Source: Chloroflexota bacterium
GTDB taxonomy: Bacteria > Chloroflexota > Dehalococcoidia > Lucifugimonadales > Lucifugimonadaceae
Reading direction: 5' to 3'
DNA length: 64,000 nucleotides
Assembly: GCA_024275195.1 (NCBI GenBank)
Contig: JAJRZP010000160.1
Location: 1 to 64,000, forward strand
How positions within the stretch are numbered: the stretch's first letter is position 1; each line of letters starts with the position of its first letter. Made by a program: the position numbers and the translations under genes. Below are positions 1 to 8,729 of the stretch, one piece after another. The notes under the pieces were generated by a model, which made no database searches, had not been told where the DNA came from, and worked only from the letters and a program-made list of their open reading frames with translations.

Positions 1-913
1 GTAGCCGCGCAACGAGGTAGACAGAGAACATGATTGCAGCACGCGTCACCGAAGGGCTGAACCCCGCGAGAGCTGCGTAGATCCAGACTCCCAGACCCGG
101 TGCCAGCAGGTAGATCTGTCGTTGACGACCCAGCACCCAGACCGAAATCACCATGATGATTCCACCGATCATGGCGATGTGGAGCCCAGAAATCGCCAGA
201 ACATGCGAAAGCCCGGAGGCACGGAAACTGTCGATAGTTTCCGGTAGTAGTTTTGTTCGGTCTCCGACCAGCAACGCTGCTGCAAGTCCACCAGATTTCG
301 TGTCGAGAGTATCGGTCAAAGATTGCGAGATTCTTGAACGAGAATTGGCAACCATCGATCTGATCGAGTTTCCGTTACCTGTTTCCACCAACTCGACGCT
401 GGAGGTGGAGATAAGCCCGGCGATGTCGTCACGGTCGGGAGTAAGGATGAACCTGCCTGAGAACCGATACGAGTCACCGTACCTGAAATCGTTCGAACGG
501 CGATTTGAGTTGGAGAGATCATGAAGTCGATTGGTGTATACGTCGACCATGAACCGAGGTCTTGTGTCGGATGATGGTTCGATTTCCAGCCGGAGACGAA
601 CGCGTTCTTTCGACGGTGCAGGATCGCTGAGCAACAGGCCTTCGAGTGAAACCCGTTCTTCATTCCTGGGTATTTCGCTCCACGGAATGGCGAGCGACGA
701 GTCATCAGCGGTGATTGCGCGAACCATTCCGAGCATAAAGAGCAGGAGCAAGACTGCAACAGCAACGTATCTGCGAGCGAATATGGCCGCTGCAACTATC
801 AGCGAGCCAGCGATCAAAACCAATACGATTTCTTGACTCGCAGGAGTCGCATTCAGCGCACTTACGCTCGCGATTCCAAGCGTGAACACGATCGTTGCTC
901 TTAGCAGTTTCAC
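1..913 (-). CDS. comEC: ComEC/Rec2-type DNA uptake channel, N-terminal part (cut by window edge)
   Basis: This frame is missing from the ORF track because it runs off the left edge. I translated it from the reverse strand. A GTG start at 913 gives a product beginning MKLLRATIVF with early hydrophobic segments, a soluble DUF4131-like region (about residues 70-180), and then the ComEC competence domain. That domain shows the hallmark string GLSHVLAISGLHIAMIGG and further on AGFSPSVTRAAIMF. ComEC forms the inner-membrane channel that passes single-stranded DNA into the cell during transformation. About 304 residues are visible; the rest of the membrane domain and any metallo-beta-lactamase domain lie outside. 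The start overlaps the comEA stop by four bases (GTGA), so the two are translationally coupled in one operon. Family assignment is secure; the GTG start rests on the overlap. Confidence 0.9.
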   Translation of the reverse strand, partial: MKLLRATIVFTLGIASVSALNATPASQEIVLVLIAGSLIVAAAIFARRYVAVAVLLLLFMLGMVRAITADDSSLAIPWSEIPRNEERVSLEGLLLSDPAPSKERVRLRLEIEPSSDTRPRFMVDVYTNRLHDLSNSNRRSNDFRYGDSYRFSGRFILTPDRDDIAGLISTSSVELVETGNGNSIRSMVANSRSRISQSLTDTLDTKSGGLAAALLVGDRTKLLPETIDSFRASGLSHVLAISGLHIAMIGGIIMVISVWVLGRQRQIYLLAPGLGVWIYAALAGFSPSVTRAAIMFSVYLVARL

Positions 914-1575
914 GGTTGAATTACGTAGTCGCGTATTGACTCGATCGTTGCTGCTCCGATTCCGCTGATCGCCAGCAGATCGTCTACCGAGTTGATCAGG
1001 TTATTGGTGCGCCATTCGATTATTGAACTGGCTCGAACAGCTCCGATGCCGGGAAGTGCAACCAGTTGTTCTTTGGTCGCGGTGTTGAGGTCAACTTCGC
1101 CCACCGTTTTGCCTGTTGTGAAGGATGCGTCAGGGACTTCAAATGGAGAGCTTCCCCCTCTGTTGCCTTCGATACTGGTGTTGGAAAGTGCTTCGTTGGC
1201 GTCAAGGAGCGTAGGGATTACAACTTTTACACCATCTCGAACCCGGAGTGCGAGGTTGATCCGGTTCGTATCAGCATCCGGAGTGAGCCCACCGGCGATG
1301 TCGATCGCATCGTTGATGCGTGGCTCTCCTTCCAGCGAGTACACACCGGGTCGAATGACTTCGCCCGAAACCTGAAACGTCACTGGTGCCGGTGGCGGGA
1401 TGAGAATTTCGACGCCTACCTGCTCTGTGTCTCGACTCACCCACAACGTTATGACCACAGTGATCGCTACGACACCGGCCAGCGCCACCGCCTGGAACAG
1501 ACGGCTGTTTGTTCCGTTGGTGCCAGCAACAGGCTTCGCATCGACTGCTCGCTGGTTTTCGTATTGATCAGTCAC
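910..1575 (-). CDS. comEA: ComEA-type DNA-binding competence protein
   Basis: A 221-residue membrane-anchored DNA receptor for transformation. After a short cytoplasmic N-terminus there is one transmembrane helix (about residues 27-47). An SLBB domain follows (VSGEVIRPGVYSLEGEPRI), then a low-complexity linker, then a C-terminal double helix-hairpin-helix with DLNTATKEQLVALPGIG and a second LLAISGIGAATIESI. This order matches canonical ComEA proteins, which bind incoming double-stranded DNA outside the membrane and hand it to ComEC. The next gene on the same strand is comEC with a four-base overlap, which supports the function. No pilus or nuclease genes are visible here. Confidence is high. 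Confidence 0.93.
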   Translation of the reverse strand: MTDQYENQRAVDAKPVAGTNGTNSRLFQAVALAGVVAITVVITLWVSRDTEQVGVEILIPPPAPVTFQVSGEVIRPGVYSLEGEPRINDAIDIAGGLTPDADTNRINLALRVRDGVKVVIPTLLDANEALSNTSIEGNRGGSSPFEVPDASFTTGKTVGEVDLNTATKEQLVALPGIGAVRASSIIEWRTNNLINSVDDLLAISGIGAATIESIRDYVIQP

Positions 1576-1900
1576 TCACACGATCTCCATTTATGCGATG
1601 GTGCAACGAGGCGTGAGTATGACACAAAATTATTGATGCCGACGAATATCAGGTACAGCGTATGAGATTCGAGAGAATGACCGGGGTGTACAAGCGGAGC
1701 TACTTTCCTGTGGCGAGAATGACTGGATAAAGGTCGGTTCTGGTATTCGATCGATCTCCAGAACTACGCAGCGCGCAATTAGCAGGTATTCGCCTGTGGT
1801 TTCGAGGCGTGCGACAGCCTAGAATGCATCCCAAACTGGCGGACCGACGACCAACCCCTCGCTCACAATCGACACCACAAAGAAAGCCCGGCACATAAAA
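1576..1900. other. Divergent intergenic region, comEA / enolase-family gene
   Basis: About 325 bases without a convincing gene. It must hold promoters for both flanking genes. A weak candidate for the plus strand is TGGTTT, 17 bases, TAGAAT just upstream of the enolase-family gene. The minus ORF at 1700..2038 in the track overlaps that gene and has no family resemblance, so I treat it as a shadow. Confidence 0.4.
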
Positions 1901-3055
1901 ATGAAGATCGAGAAGATAGAAGTAACTACGTTCAAGACGACTACGAAGCAGGTCCACGACACCGACGGTCATTCTCATCCGGGCCCAGAGCACGACACCA
2001 ACATGGCGTTGCTGACTATCACCGATGATGAAGGGCATTCGGGATATTCATTTGGTTCGCCCGAAGCTTTACGGCCCTACATCATTGAAAATTTCGTGAA
2101 AAAAGTCTTCGTGGGTGAAGACCCGATGGACCGTGAAAAGCTATGGATTAATCTGGCGAAATGGCAAAGGGGTAGTGGAGCGAACCTGACGGACCGTTCA
2201 ATAGCTGTCGCAGAGATGGCTTTGTGGGACCTCGCTGGCCGGGCGCTGAACACACCGGTCTGGAAGATGCTGGGCGGCTACCGTGACAGGGTCGCTGCTT
2301 ATGGATCGACCATGTGTGGTGATGAAATGGAAGGTGGTCTCGCCACTCCCGAGGACTACGCAAACTTCGCTGAGTGGATGGTCAATCGCGGATACAAGGC
2401 GATCAAGCTGCACACCTGGATGCCACCCGTTTCTTGGGCTCCGAGCGTAAAGATGGACATCAAGGCGTGCGCCGCGGTTCGAGAAGCTGTTGGCCCCGAG
2501 TTTCCTCTCATGCTTGATGCGAACCACTGGTATTCGCGTATGGACGCGCTCGAACTGGGGAAAGGCATTCAGGATCTCGGGTACCACTGGTATGAAGAGC
2601 CAATGGACGAGCACTCGACCGAATCGTACCGTTGGCTCGCTGAGCAACTGGAAATTCCGGTAATCGGCCCTGAATACGCCTATGGAAAGTTTCACACCCG
2701 GGCGGAGTGGATCGCGAGCAAGGCGTGTGACATCGTCCGAGTCGGTGTCGCAGATGTAGGTGGTATTGGCCCAAGCATGAAAACTGCCCACCTCGCTGAG
2801 TCGTTCAACATGGATTGCGAAATTCACGGCGGTGGTGCCGGGAACCTGGCGGTTATCGGGGCGATCTCAAACACCACCTGGTACGAGCGCGGATTACTGC
2901 ATCCGTTCATAGATCACGATGAAGTTCCACCTCACCTCAACAGCATTGTCGATCCGATGGATTCCGACGGAATAATCCTGATGCCGACACTCCCGGGTCT
3001 GGGCGAGGACATCAATTTTGATTACATCGCCGAACGTAAAGTTTCGACACACTAG
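1901..3055 (+). CDS. Enolase-superfamily (mandelate racemase / muconate lactonizing type) enzyme
   Basis: A 384-residue protein with the two-domain enolase-superfamily fold: N-terminal capping domain (about 1-130) and C-terminal barrel. Visible catalytic features are a KxH pair at the end of a barrel strand (AIKLHTW, about K169/H171), metal ligands D206 (LMLDANHW), E232 (WYEEPM) and E258 (IGPEYAYG), then D285 and H309 (EIHGGG) as a possible His-Asp dyad. Such enzymes abstract a proton next to a carboxylate, usually as sugar-acid dehydratases or racemases. The substrate cannot be told from sequence. The N-terminus carries a His-rich loop (HDTDGHSHPGPEH) that is unusual and could bind metal. 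A second, different member of this superfamily lies at 31.7 kb. The gene stands alone on its strand before the ilvE leader. Confidence 0.85.
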   Translation: MKIEKIEVTTFKTTTKQVHDTDGHSHPGPEHDTNMALLTITDDEGHSGYSFGSPEALRPYIIENFVKKVFVGEDPMDREKLWINLAKWQRGSGANLTDRSIAVAEMALWDLAGRALNTPVWKMLGGYRDRVAAYGSTMCGDEMEGGLATPEDYANFAEWMVNRGYKAIKLHTWMPPVSWAPSVKMDIKACAAVREAVGPEFPLMLDANHWYSRMDALELGKGIQDLGYHWYEEPMDEHSTESYRWLAEQLEIPVIGPEYAYGKFHTRAEWIASKACDIVRVGVADVGGIGPSMKTAHLAESFNMDCEIHGGGAGNLAVIGAISNTTWYERGLLHPFIDHDEVPPHLNSIVDPMDSDGIILMPTLPGLGEDINFDYIAERKVSTH

Positions 3056-3113
3056 GTCTCGAGCGACCGGGCATACTGCACGGCTTATCACGGCGTAATT
3101 TCGTTGTTGGGTC

Positions 3114-3141
3114 TTGTTGCACGTCTAGTCACTCGTATAAT
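3114..3141 (+). promoter_or_regulatory. Predicted promoter of ilvE
   Basis: TTGTTG, a 16-base spacer and a perfect TATAAT lie about 135 bases before the ilvE start. The expected transcript starts near 3148 and would include the structured leader that follows. Confidence 0.55.
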
Positions 3142-3143
3142 TG

Positions 3144-3252
3144 GCGGCTGGCTAGTTCATCCGGCCGCAACTGAAGTGCAGTTACTTATTTGAGCTGACA
3201 CGCCCGCGCCTTCCGCATATTGAGTAGTTCAATGCGCAGAGGTTGCGGGCGT
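3144..3252 (+). promoter_or_regulatory. Structured 5' leader of ilvE (candidate cis-regulatory RNA)
   Basis: Three successive hairpins can be drawn in the ilvE leader. The first pairs GCGGCTGG (3144-3151) with CCGGCCGC (3161-3168). The second pairs AACTG with CAGTT (3169-3183). The third is long: ACGCCCGC (3200-3207) with GCGGGCGT (3245-3252), enclosing an inner CGCA-TTGA / TCAA-TGCG stem. The third ends just before the Shine-Dalgarno GGGAGA. I recognise no named riboswitch class; there is no T-box core sequence here. A role in ilvE control is inference. Confidence 0.4.
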
Positions 3253-3276
3253 TGTTACATATTGGGAGAAAAAATC

Positions 3277-4212
3277 ATGACGCAACAGACCTGGGCATTC
3301 CTCGGTGGGAAGCAAGTTCCCGAAGAGGACGCGAAGGTAGGCGTCAAGACTCATGCCCTGCACTACGGTACGGCGGTGTTCGAAGGAATTCGTGGTAACT
3401 GGAACGAGCGCCTCGGCAAGGTTGCCATCTTTCGATTGAAAGAGCACTATGAGCGGCTTCTTCGTGGTTGCCAGATTCTTCGAATCGAACTTCCGTACTC
3501 AGTTGATGATCTCTGCAAGATCACGACTGACCTTCTTGAGAAAAACGGATTCAGCGAAGACGTGTACATCCGCCCGCTTGCATACAAGGGGCAGGAGCTG
3601 GTGGCCAACCTCAATCTCAACTCCCTCGATGACGAGTTCATGCTCGTCATACTGCCGTTCGGTTCGTACATAGACAACAGTCGGCCATTGCGGTGCCAGA
3701 CTTCATCGTGGCGTCGGCCCATGGATTCTTCGATGCCGACCGGAGTCAAGATTTCAGGTCTGTACACAACGAGCATTCTGGCAAAGACGGAAGCACTGGC
3801 TGCCGGGTATGACGAGGCGATACTGCTGAATCAGGATGGATCGGTATCCGAAGGTTCGGGTGAGAATCTGTTCATGATTCGAGACGGAGTCATCAGCACC
3901 CCGGCCGAGACCGACAATTGCCTGCTTGGTATTACCCGAGACTCGGTCATCCAACTCGCCAAGAACGAGCTTGGCCTGGATGTTGTTCAACGCCACATTC
4001 ATCGCTCTGAGCTGTATCTCGCCGATGAAGTTTTCCTGACTGGTACCGCTGCGCACCTTACCTCGGTTGGAGAGTTGGACAATCGCAACATCGGTACGGG
4101 CGACACCGGGCCAATAACCAAAAGTCTTCAGGATCTGTACTTCTCAACAGTAGTTGGCGATAACGACAACTACGCAGAGTGGTGCACCATGGTTACGCCG
4201 TCGGGCGGTTAG
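3277..4212 (+). CDS. ilvE: Branched-chain amino acid aminotransferase
   Basis: Class IV PLP aminotransferase performing the last step of Ile, Val and Leu synthesis with glutamate as amino donor. The track starts at 3220, but the ATG at 3277 follows a GGGAGA ribosome binding site. It gives MTQQTWAFLGG and 311 residues, the usual size of this family. Signatures include HALHYGTAVFEGIRG near residue 30, the PLP lysine in GVKISGLY (about K158), and the phosphate-binding segment SEGSGENLF. It is separated from the T-box-controlled ilv/leu operon at 17.7 kb but would complete that pathway. A structured leader precedes it and two membrane-protein genes follow closely. Confidence in function is high. 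Confidence 0.92.
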   Translation: MTQQTWAFLGGKQVPEEDAKVGVKTHALHYGTAVFEGIRGNWNERLGKVAIFRLKEHYERLLRGCQILRIELPYSVDDLCKITTDLLEKNGFSEDVYIRPLAYKGQELVANLNLNSLDDEFMLVILPFGSYIDNSRPLRCQTSSWRRPMDSSMPTGVKISGLYTTSILAKTEALAAGYDEAILLNQDGSVSEGSGENLFMIRDGVISTPAETDNCLLGITRDSVIQLAKNELGLDVVQRHIHRSELYLADEVFLTGTAAHLTSVGELDNRNIGTGDTGPITKSLQDLYFSTVVGDNDNYAEWCTMVTPSGG

Positions 4213-4269
4213 TTTTGTCACGGTAATATTCAGATTTCCAGAGCAAAAGAGCAGAGCAAGGAAGACGAA

Positions 4270-4899
4270 GTGAATACCGACCCGAGCGTGGTGCAGGCTT
4301 TGTTTGCGGGTCACTACTTTTTGTTCGCATTTTTAACGGCTCTGGGAACGCTACAGATTGCAGTTTCCAACGCCGGGACTCGTGGACTCTGGCTAACATC
4401 TCGGGCAGGTATCACGCGATGGGTGGGTATCGCACTGATCCTCGCTGGAATAGCGATCTTTTTCTTGCAGCCGCTGTGGGTTGATGGTCCATGGGCTGCC
4501 GGGAGCGTCGAAGCAGATTCCCTGACACGCGAGTGGGGCAAATCCAGTTGGGATGAGTTCGCAGGTGCTCGAAACGTCAACGATATACACGGTGGTCTCG
4601 ACGGCACGAAACAGGCGATCTTGTTTCCACTTGCAGCAATATCTGCGTTCATCGTGTCGGCGATAGCCGGGACTTTGAATGTCCAATTTTTTACCAGGAC
4701 CAGGCGACGTGACGAGGGTGATCAACACCCAAGAATTACAGATGGGCTTGAAGGACTGGAAAGTCGTTCATATTTCTTGAATCTGCCAGTCTCCATGAGG
4801 CAGTTCAGATCAGAAATTGGTGAGTACTGGCGGAACGGGCTAGAAGATGCCGACCGGTGGAGCGTCGTTAAGGCATTATTTGGAAGGTCGCCCAGATGA
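4270..4899 (+). CDS. Membrane protein of unknown function
   Basis: A 209-residue protein starting at GTG. Three clear hydrophobic segments are visible: about residues 9-30 (HYFLFAFLTALGTLQIAV), 50-70 (VGIALILAGIAIFFLQPLWV) and 115-137 (LFPLAAISAFIVSAIAG). A positively charged stretch (TRTRRRD) and a soluble C-terminal tail follow. I do not recognise the family. It follows ilvE by 57 bases and overlaps the next gene by four bases (ATGA), so it is probably co-translated with the PAP2-like protein. That coupling suggests a shared role at the membrane, but no function can be named. Confidence 0.75.
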   Translation: MNTDPSVVQALFAGHYFLFAFLTALGTLQIAVSNAGTRGLWLTSRAGITRWVGIALILAGIAIFFLQPLWVDGPWAAGSVEADSLTREWGKSSWDEFAGARNVNDIHGGLDGTKQAILFPLAAISAFIVSAIAGTLNVQFFTRTRRRDEGDQHPRITDGLEGLESRSYFLNLPVSMRQFRSEIGEYWRNGLEDADRWSVVKALFGRSPR

Positions 4900-5483
4900 G
4901 CGCGATCGATCTGAACATAGTTCTCTGGTTGAACGGCTTCTCTGGCAACGTGAAGCTCTTTGACGATTTTATGCGAGTGGTAGCCAGCGACTACTTGATG
5001 CCCCTCGTTTTTTCGCTGGTAATGTTTGGGCTGTGGTTTTCAGGGAAGACTCCGCGGGAGCGGGTCAGGTATCAGCTAACGATGCTGATGGGGATCAGCG
5101 CGCTCGCGATCTCAAATGTTGTCGTGTGGCTGATCAACATCACGTGGAACCGTCCACGACCCTTCGTGGAGTATGGAGACCAGTTGAATCTGTTGTTCTA
5201 CCCACCCACAGATCCATCGTTTCCAGCGAACCCTGTTGCTGTGGGATTTGCGGTTGCAACCGCGGCGTGGACGATCAATCGAACGTTCGGTGGGTGGATG
5301 TTTGCGGCGGCGACACTCTTCGGATTTTCTCGGCTTTATGCCGGTGTTTTCTATCCCACCGACATCATCGGTGGAGCGGTTGTTGGTGTTGCAATATTCT
5401 GGTTTACAACCTACCTCCGACGATTACTTGAACCGCTGGTAACGGGGTTCGTTCGGCTCATCCGCGGTTTGTCAGCCGCCTAG
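4896..5483 (+). CDS. PAP2-superfamily membrane protein lacking catalytic residues
   Basis: A 195-residue membrane protein with the layout of PAP2 (type 2 phosphatidic acid or undecaprenyl-pyrophosphate) phosphatases, but degenerate in all three motifs. The KxxxxxxRP motif appears as NITWNRPRP, with Asn81 where Lys belongs. The PSGH motif appears as FPANP, so its His is Pro113. In SRxxxGHxxxD the segment reads SRLYAGVFYPTD, with Phe152 in place of the nucleophile His. Arg, Ser and Asp elsewhere are kept. It is therefore PAP2-like in fold but probably not an active phosphatase of the usual mechanism. It overlaps the upstream membrane protein by four bases and converges with the PHP gene, overlapping its end by 26 bases. 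Confidence 0.75.
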   Translation: MSAIDLNIVLWLNGFSGNVKLFDDFMRVVASDYLMPLVFSLVMFGLWFSGKTPRERVRYQLTMLMGISALAISNVVVWLINITWNRPRPFVEYGDQLNLLFYPPTDPSFPANPVAVGFAVATAAWTINRTFGGWMFAAATLFGFSRLYAGVFYPTDIIGGAVVGVAIFWFTTYLRRLLEPLVTGFVRLIRGLSAA

Positions 5484-6345
5484 CCAGTCGGAATCTCCGC
5501 TTCCATCTCCGGCGAGTTCGATCTGATACCGGATTACTAACCTCGATTTGTGGCATCCGCATCCAACTCCTTCGAAGTCGTGGACTGGAAATTCGTTCAC
5601 GTTGTGGCGACCGACCTTCGAGAATCATGTCGGGGTTCGTCTCGAATAGATCAACCGCTTCACGGTCGCCGACAAGTTCCGACACGATATCGAATGCTTC
5701 GCTCATAATCGGTGATCGGGGAGACCTTTCACTGTGCATTTCAGAAGAAATGACGTGAGCCATGCCCCTGCGGACAAACTGTTCGGCCGCTCTGCGTGCG
5801 CCACTACCGTTGAGCCCGGTCAGGCTGGCTGTGGCAATTTGGACAATAACGCCATCATCGATCAAATGTTGCAGTCGTTTCGGATTTCGCTGAAATTCGA
5901 TGTTACGTTCCGGGTGTGCCAGAACTGGTACCAGACGTTGAGTTATCAGTCGGCCGATTACATCTTCTATGTAAAGAGGGAGACGGTTGTACGGTGGCTC
6001 GACGAGGAGAAACCGTGTTCTATTCAGGGTTATCGCGTTTTCTGTATTCACCAGGTCAGGCAGTGAGGTATCGAGCCGGTGACTCATACCGGTCAAAATG
6101 CGAACCGATGGCGAGTTTCTGCGAACCGAGTCGCTACGCAGGGCGGCATTGAGAGTGTCGGTAAGCTCCCTGATAATCCTGCTAGATTTATGCTCCAACT
6201 CCATGTCACGAAAGTGCGGAGTCGCCACAATCACGTCAGTCCCGTCGCGTGCGGCCATACGAGCCATCGTAAGGCTTTCCTCAACTGTCACTGGCCCATC
6301 ATCGAGTCCGGGCAGTATGTGGGCGTGAATATCGACTCTTGGCAA
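5458..6345 (-). CDS. PHP-domain protein, CpsB/YwqE-type tyrosine phosphatase relative
   Basis: A 295-residue PHP-fold metal-dependent phosphoesterase. The N-terminus reads VDIHAHILPGLDDGP, the signature of the CpsB/CapC/YwqE family that dephosphorylates tyrosine kinases controlling exopolysaccharide export. ATPHF (H44) and LAHPER (H144) are kept. Two usual metal ligands differ: the Glu of the GxE motif is replaced in TGMSHRL, and the SDAH motif reads SSEMH, an Asp-to-Glu change. It starts at TTG, 16 bases after the PIG-L gene, so they form an operon. No tyrosine kinase or capsule locus is visible nearby, so the substrate is open. Family is clear, activity less so. Confidence 0.8.
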   Translation of the reverse strand: MPRVDIHAHILPGLDDGPVTVEESLTMARMAARDGTDVIVATPHFRDMELEHKSSRIIRELTDTLNAALRSDSVRRNSPSVRILTGMSHRLDTSLPDLVNTENAITLNRTRFLLVEPPYNRLPLYIEDVIGRLITQRLVPVLAHPERNIEFQRNPKRLQHLIDDGVIVQIATASLTGLNGSGARRAAEQFVRRGMAHVISSEMHSERSPRSPIMSEAFDIVSELVGDREAVDLFETNPDMILEGRSPQRERISSPRLRRSWMRMPQIEVSNPVSDRTRRRWKRRFRLARRLTNRG

Positions 6346-6361
6346 TTCGTTGTCGCTTTTT

Positions 6362-7114
6362 TCAGGTACGAGCAGTTAGTCGGCGGAACGTCTCACCATA
6401 TCGAAAGCCGTAGCTAGCAGCAGCATCCGTGTGACGACCTCTCAGTCGGGTGTCCATTTCAGAGCCGAAAGAAAGACCGGCAATCTGACTCTCGTGTCTG
6501 GCAAGAGCATTGATTTTAGTATCCACAGAATCGGTGACGTCGACAATCACATCTGGCGCATCAGAACCCCAAAAAAACAGGTGTTTCACTTTGTGGGGCT
6601 GAATGTCCCCAACGAGTTGTTCAGGGAAGTGCAGATGGTCGCGGGCGTAAGGGTATATCGCGTCCTGGACGGTGATTCCCGCATGCCGGTGATCGCGGTG
6701 CTGGAACCCGTTTACACGATGCTGGTCGTGCGTGAACACAACTTCTGGTCGGTATTTACGCAAGGCGTGAACAATCTCGCCAAGAAATACACGGTCGGCC
6801 TCAAGTTCGCCGTCCGGATGATCAAGTACTGCAATGTCAGCTACACCGATCACATCGGCCGCGGCGCGTTGTTCTGCCGCCCTGATTTCTACGATCCGCT
6901 CCGAGGTCATATCGGCATCGTTGCTGCCGCTGCTCCCGGTAGTGCACTGAACGTATGTGATCTCACATCCCTGAGACGCCCACAGCGCTGCGGTTGCACC
7001 CGCGCCGATCTCGGCGTCATCCGGGTGAGCGAATATCACCATCGCTCTCTCCGGTACCTGGTCGATAACTTCGTATTTCGTCACCCGATTCGGTGTCGAA
7101 AAAGGGTATGTCAT
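6362..7114 (-). CDS. PIG-L/LmbE-family zinc deacetylase
   Basis: A 250-residue protein of the N-acetylglucosaminylphosphatidylinositol deacetylase (PIG-L, LmbE) family. The zinc motif AHPDDAEIG sits near residue 30 and the C-terminal HRDH-type motif lies in GFQHRDHRHAG. The conserved RxxE region appears as EIRAAEQRAAADVIG. Relatives include MshB, Mca and BshB, which deacetylate sugar thiols or cleave their conjugates; others act on antibiotics or cell-surface sugars. Exact substrate cannot be assigned. It is first in a two-gene minus-strand operon with the PHP protein. Because MshA-like and MshD-like proteins occur 8-10 kb away, a low-molecular-weight thiol role is possible but unproven. Confidence 0.85.
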   Translation of the reverse strand: MTYPFSTPNRVTKYEVIDQVPERAMVIFAHPDDAEIGAGATAALWASQGCEITYVQCTTGSSGSNDADMTSERIVEIRAAEQRAAADVIGVADIAVLDHPDGELEADRVFLGEIVHALRKYRPEVVFTHDQHRVNGFQHRDHRHAGITVQDAIYPYARDHLHFPEQLVGDIQPHKVKHLFFWGSDAPDVIVDVTDSVDTKINALARHESQIAGLSFGSEMDTRLRGRHTDAAASYGFRYGETFRRLTART

Positions 7115-7253
7115 AGATTCTCCCGCTCAAGTCGGTCGTCCTCAACGTTCTGCGTAAGGCAACACAGCATATCGAGTAACGAAACGTAATCGGTGATTTC
7201 GGAGGGAAACGCCACGGACAATCAATTGTGGAGCTAGACTTTAATGCTGCGCT

Positions 7254-7274
7254 TGAATCTGGACTAGAGATTCA
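7254..7274 (+). promoter_or_regulatory. Inverted repeat upstream of glyA
   Basis: TGAATCT and AGATTCA form a perfect 7-base inverted repeat around GGACTAG, about 80 bases before the glyA start. It could be an operator or a leader hairpin. No known riboswitch is recognised in the 236-base gap between the PIG-L gene and glyA. Confidence 0.3.
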
Positions 7275-7351
7275 TCGAATTATCGATAGCAAGTTACAAG
7301 TTAACGGAGTCCGTGTGCAGAGGCACGGTACAACGCTGAATTGGAGATCCC

Positions 7352-8596
7352 ATGTCGGCAATCGCCACCTTTGATCCTGAGATCGCGAAAGTTATCGAGA
7401 ATGAACAGCGACGCCAGAGGGCTCAGTTGGTGATGATTGCTTCCGAGAACTACGCCAGTTCTGCGGTTCTCGAGACCGGAGGGTCGGTACTCACCAACAA
7501 ATACGCTGAAGGTTATCCGGGCCGTCGCTACTACGCTGGTTGTGAAAACGTTGACGTAAGCGAGCAGTTGGCGATAGATCGAGCGATGGAACTGTTCGGC
7601 GCCGAGCATGCCAATGTGCAACCACACTCGGGGTCGCAAGCGAACATGGCGGCATTTTTTACTCTGGCAAACCCCGGCGATCGAATTATGGCGATGTCAC
7701 TCGATCACGGTGGACACCTGACACACGGATCGCCGGTTAACTTTTCAGGCAAGCTTTATGAGTTTGGCCACTACGGTGTAGATCCCGATACTGAGGCACT
7801 GGATTACGGTGCTGTACAGAAACAGGCAGAAGAGTTCAAACCGGCAATCATAATCGCTGGCTATACCGCCTATTCCATGACTATCGATTTCAAGCGGTTT
7901 AGAGATATCGCCGATTCTGTCGGTGCCTATTTGCTGGTGGATATGGCGCACATCGCCGGGCTGATCGCCGGTGGTGCGCACCCTTCACCAGTTGAGTACG
8001 CCGATATCGTGACCAGTACGACTCACAAGACCTTGCGTGGCCCACGAGGAGCGATGGCACTTACGAAGAAAGAACTCAGGCGGAAATACAACTCGGCAGT
8101 ATTCCCGAATATGCAGGGCGGACCTATGGAGCATGTTATTGCCGGTAAGGCGGTCGCCTTCAAAGAGGCCATGCAACCCGAGTTCAAAAACTATGCCCAT
8201 CAAGTCGTCCAAAATGCCAAAGCGCTCGCCAGCGGGCTCTCTGCCGGCGGTCTTCGCATAGTTGCCGGAGGTACCGACAACCATATGATGCTCGTCGATA
8301 CCCGACCACTTGGACTGACAGGCCGGGATGCTGAGGCGGCCTTGATCGCCTCAGGCCTGGTGGTCAACAAGAACGCCATACCGTTTGACCCCGAACCGCC
8401 GATGGTTACTTCAGGAATTCGAATTGGAACCCCCGCGTTGACCTCGCGCGAATTGGATGTTGCTGACATGGAGAATGTTGCCGGTTATATTCTCGAAGCA
8501 TTGAGCGCACATGCCGACGCCTCCAGATTGTCGAAACTAAGTGCTGAAGTCGAAAAATTCGCGTCGAAATTCCCTGTACCGGGACTCGACTCGTAA
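7352..8596 (+). CDS. glyA: Serine hydroxymethyltransferase
   Basis: A 414-residue PLP enzyme interconverting serine and glycine with tetrahydrofolate, the main source of one-carbon units. Clear signatures are [14 protein letters not shown], the tetramer-loop region [14 protein letters not shown], and the PLP lysine in [15 protein letters not shown]. Length is normal for bacteria. It is preceded by a spaced GGAG ribosome binding site and followed by the rpsF operon with its own upstream region. Confidence is very high. Confidence 0.96.
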   Translation: MSAIATFDPEIAKVIENEQRRQRAQLVMIASENYASSAVLETGGSVLTNKYAEGYPGRRYYAGCENVDVSEQLAIDRAMELFGAEHANVQPHSGSQANMAAFFTLANPGDRIMAMSLDHGGHLTHGSPVNFSGKLYEFGHYGVDPDTEALDYGAVQKQAEEFKPAIIIAGYTAYSMTIDFKRFRDIADSVGAYLLVDMAHIAGLIAGGAHPSPVEYADIVTSTTHKTLRGPRGAMALTKKELRRKYNSAVFPNMQGGPMEHVIAGKAVAFKEAMQPEFKNYAHQVVQNAKALASGLSAGGLRIVAGGTDNHMMLVDTRPLGLTGRDAEAALIASGLVVNKNAIPFDPEPPMVTSGIRIGTPALTSRELDVADMENVAGYILEALSAHADASRLSKLSAEVEKFASKFPVPGLDS

Positions 8597-8729
8597 TCGG
8601 TGTCGCGGCCGAATTATGACAATGGATTTGGAACTGACGATTTGGTCTGTGAAAATGGTGACTGACGCGCGGTGATCGCGTGATAGACTGAATCGGTTTC
8701 GCGTAAATTTAGAAGAACACGGTGGATCG

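Noticed and set aside
1066-1665. Plus-strand ORFs over comEA
   Set aside because: They overlap a clear comEA frame and show no domain; codon content looks like antisense shadow.
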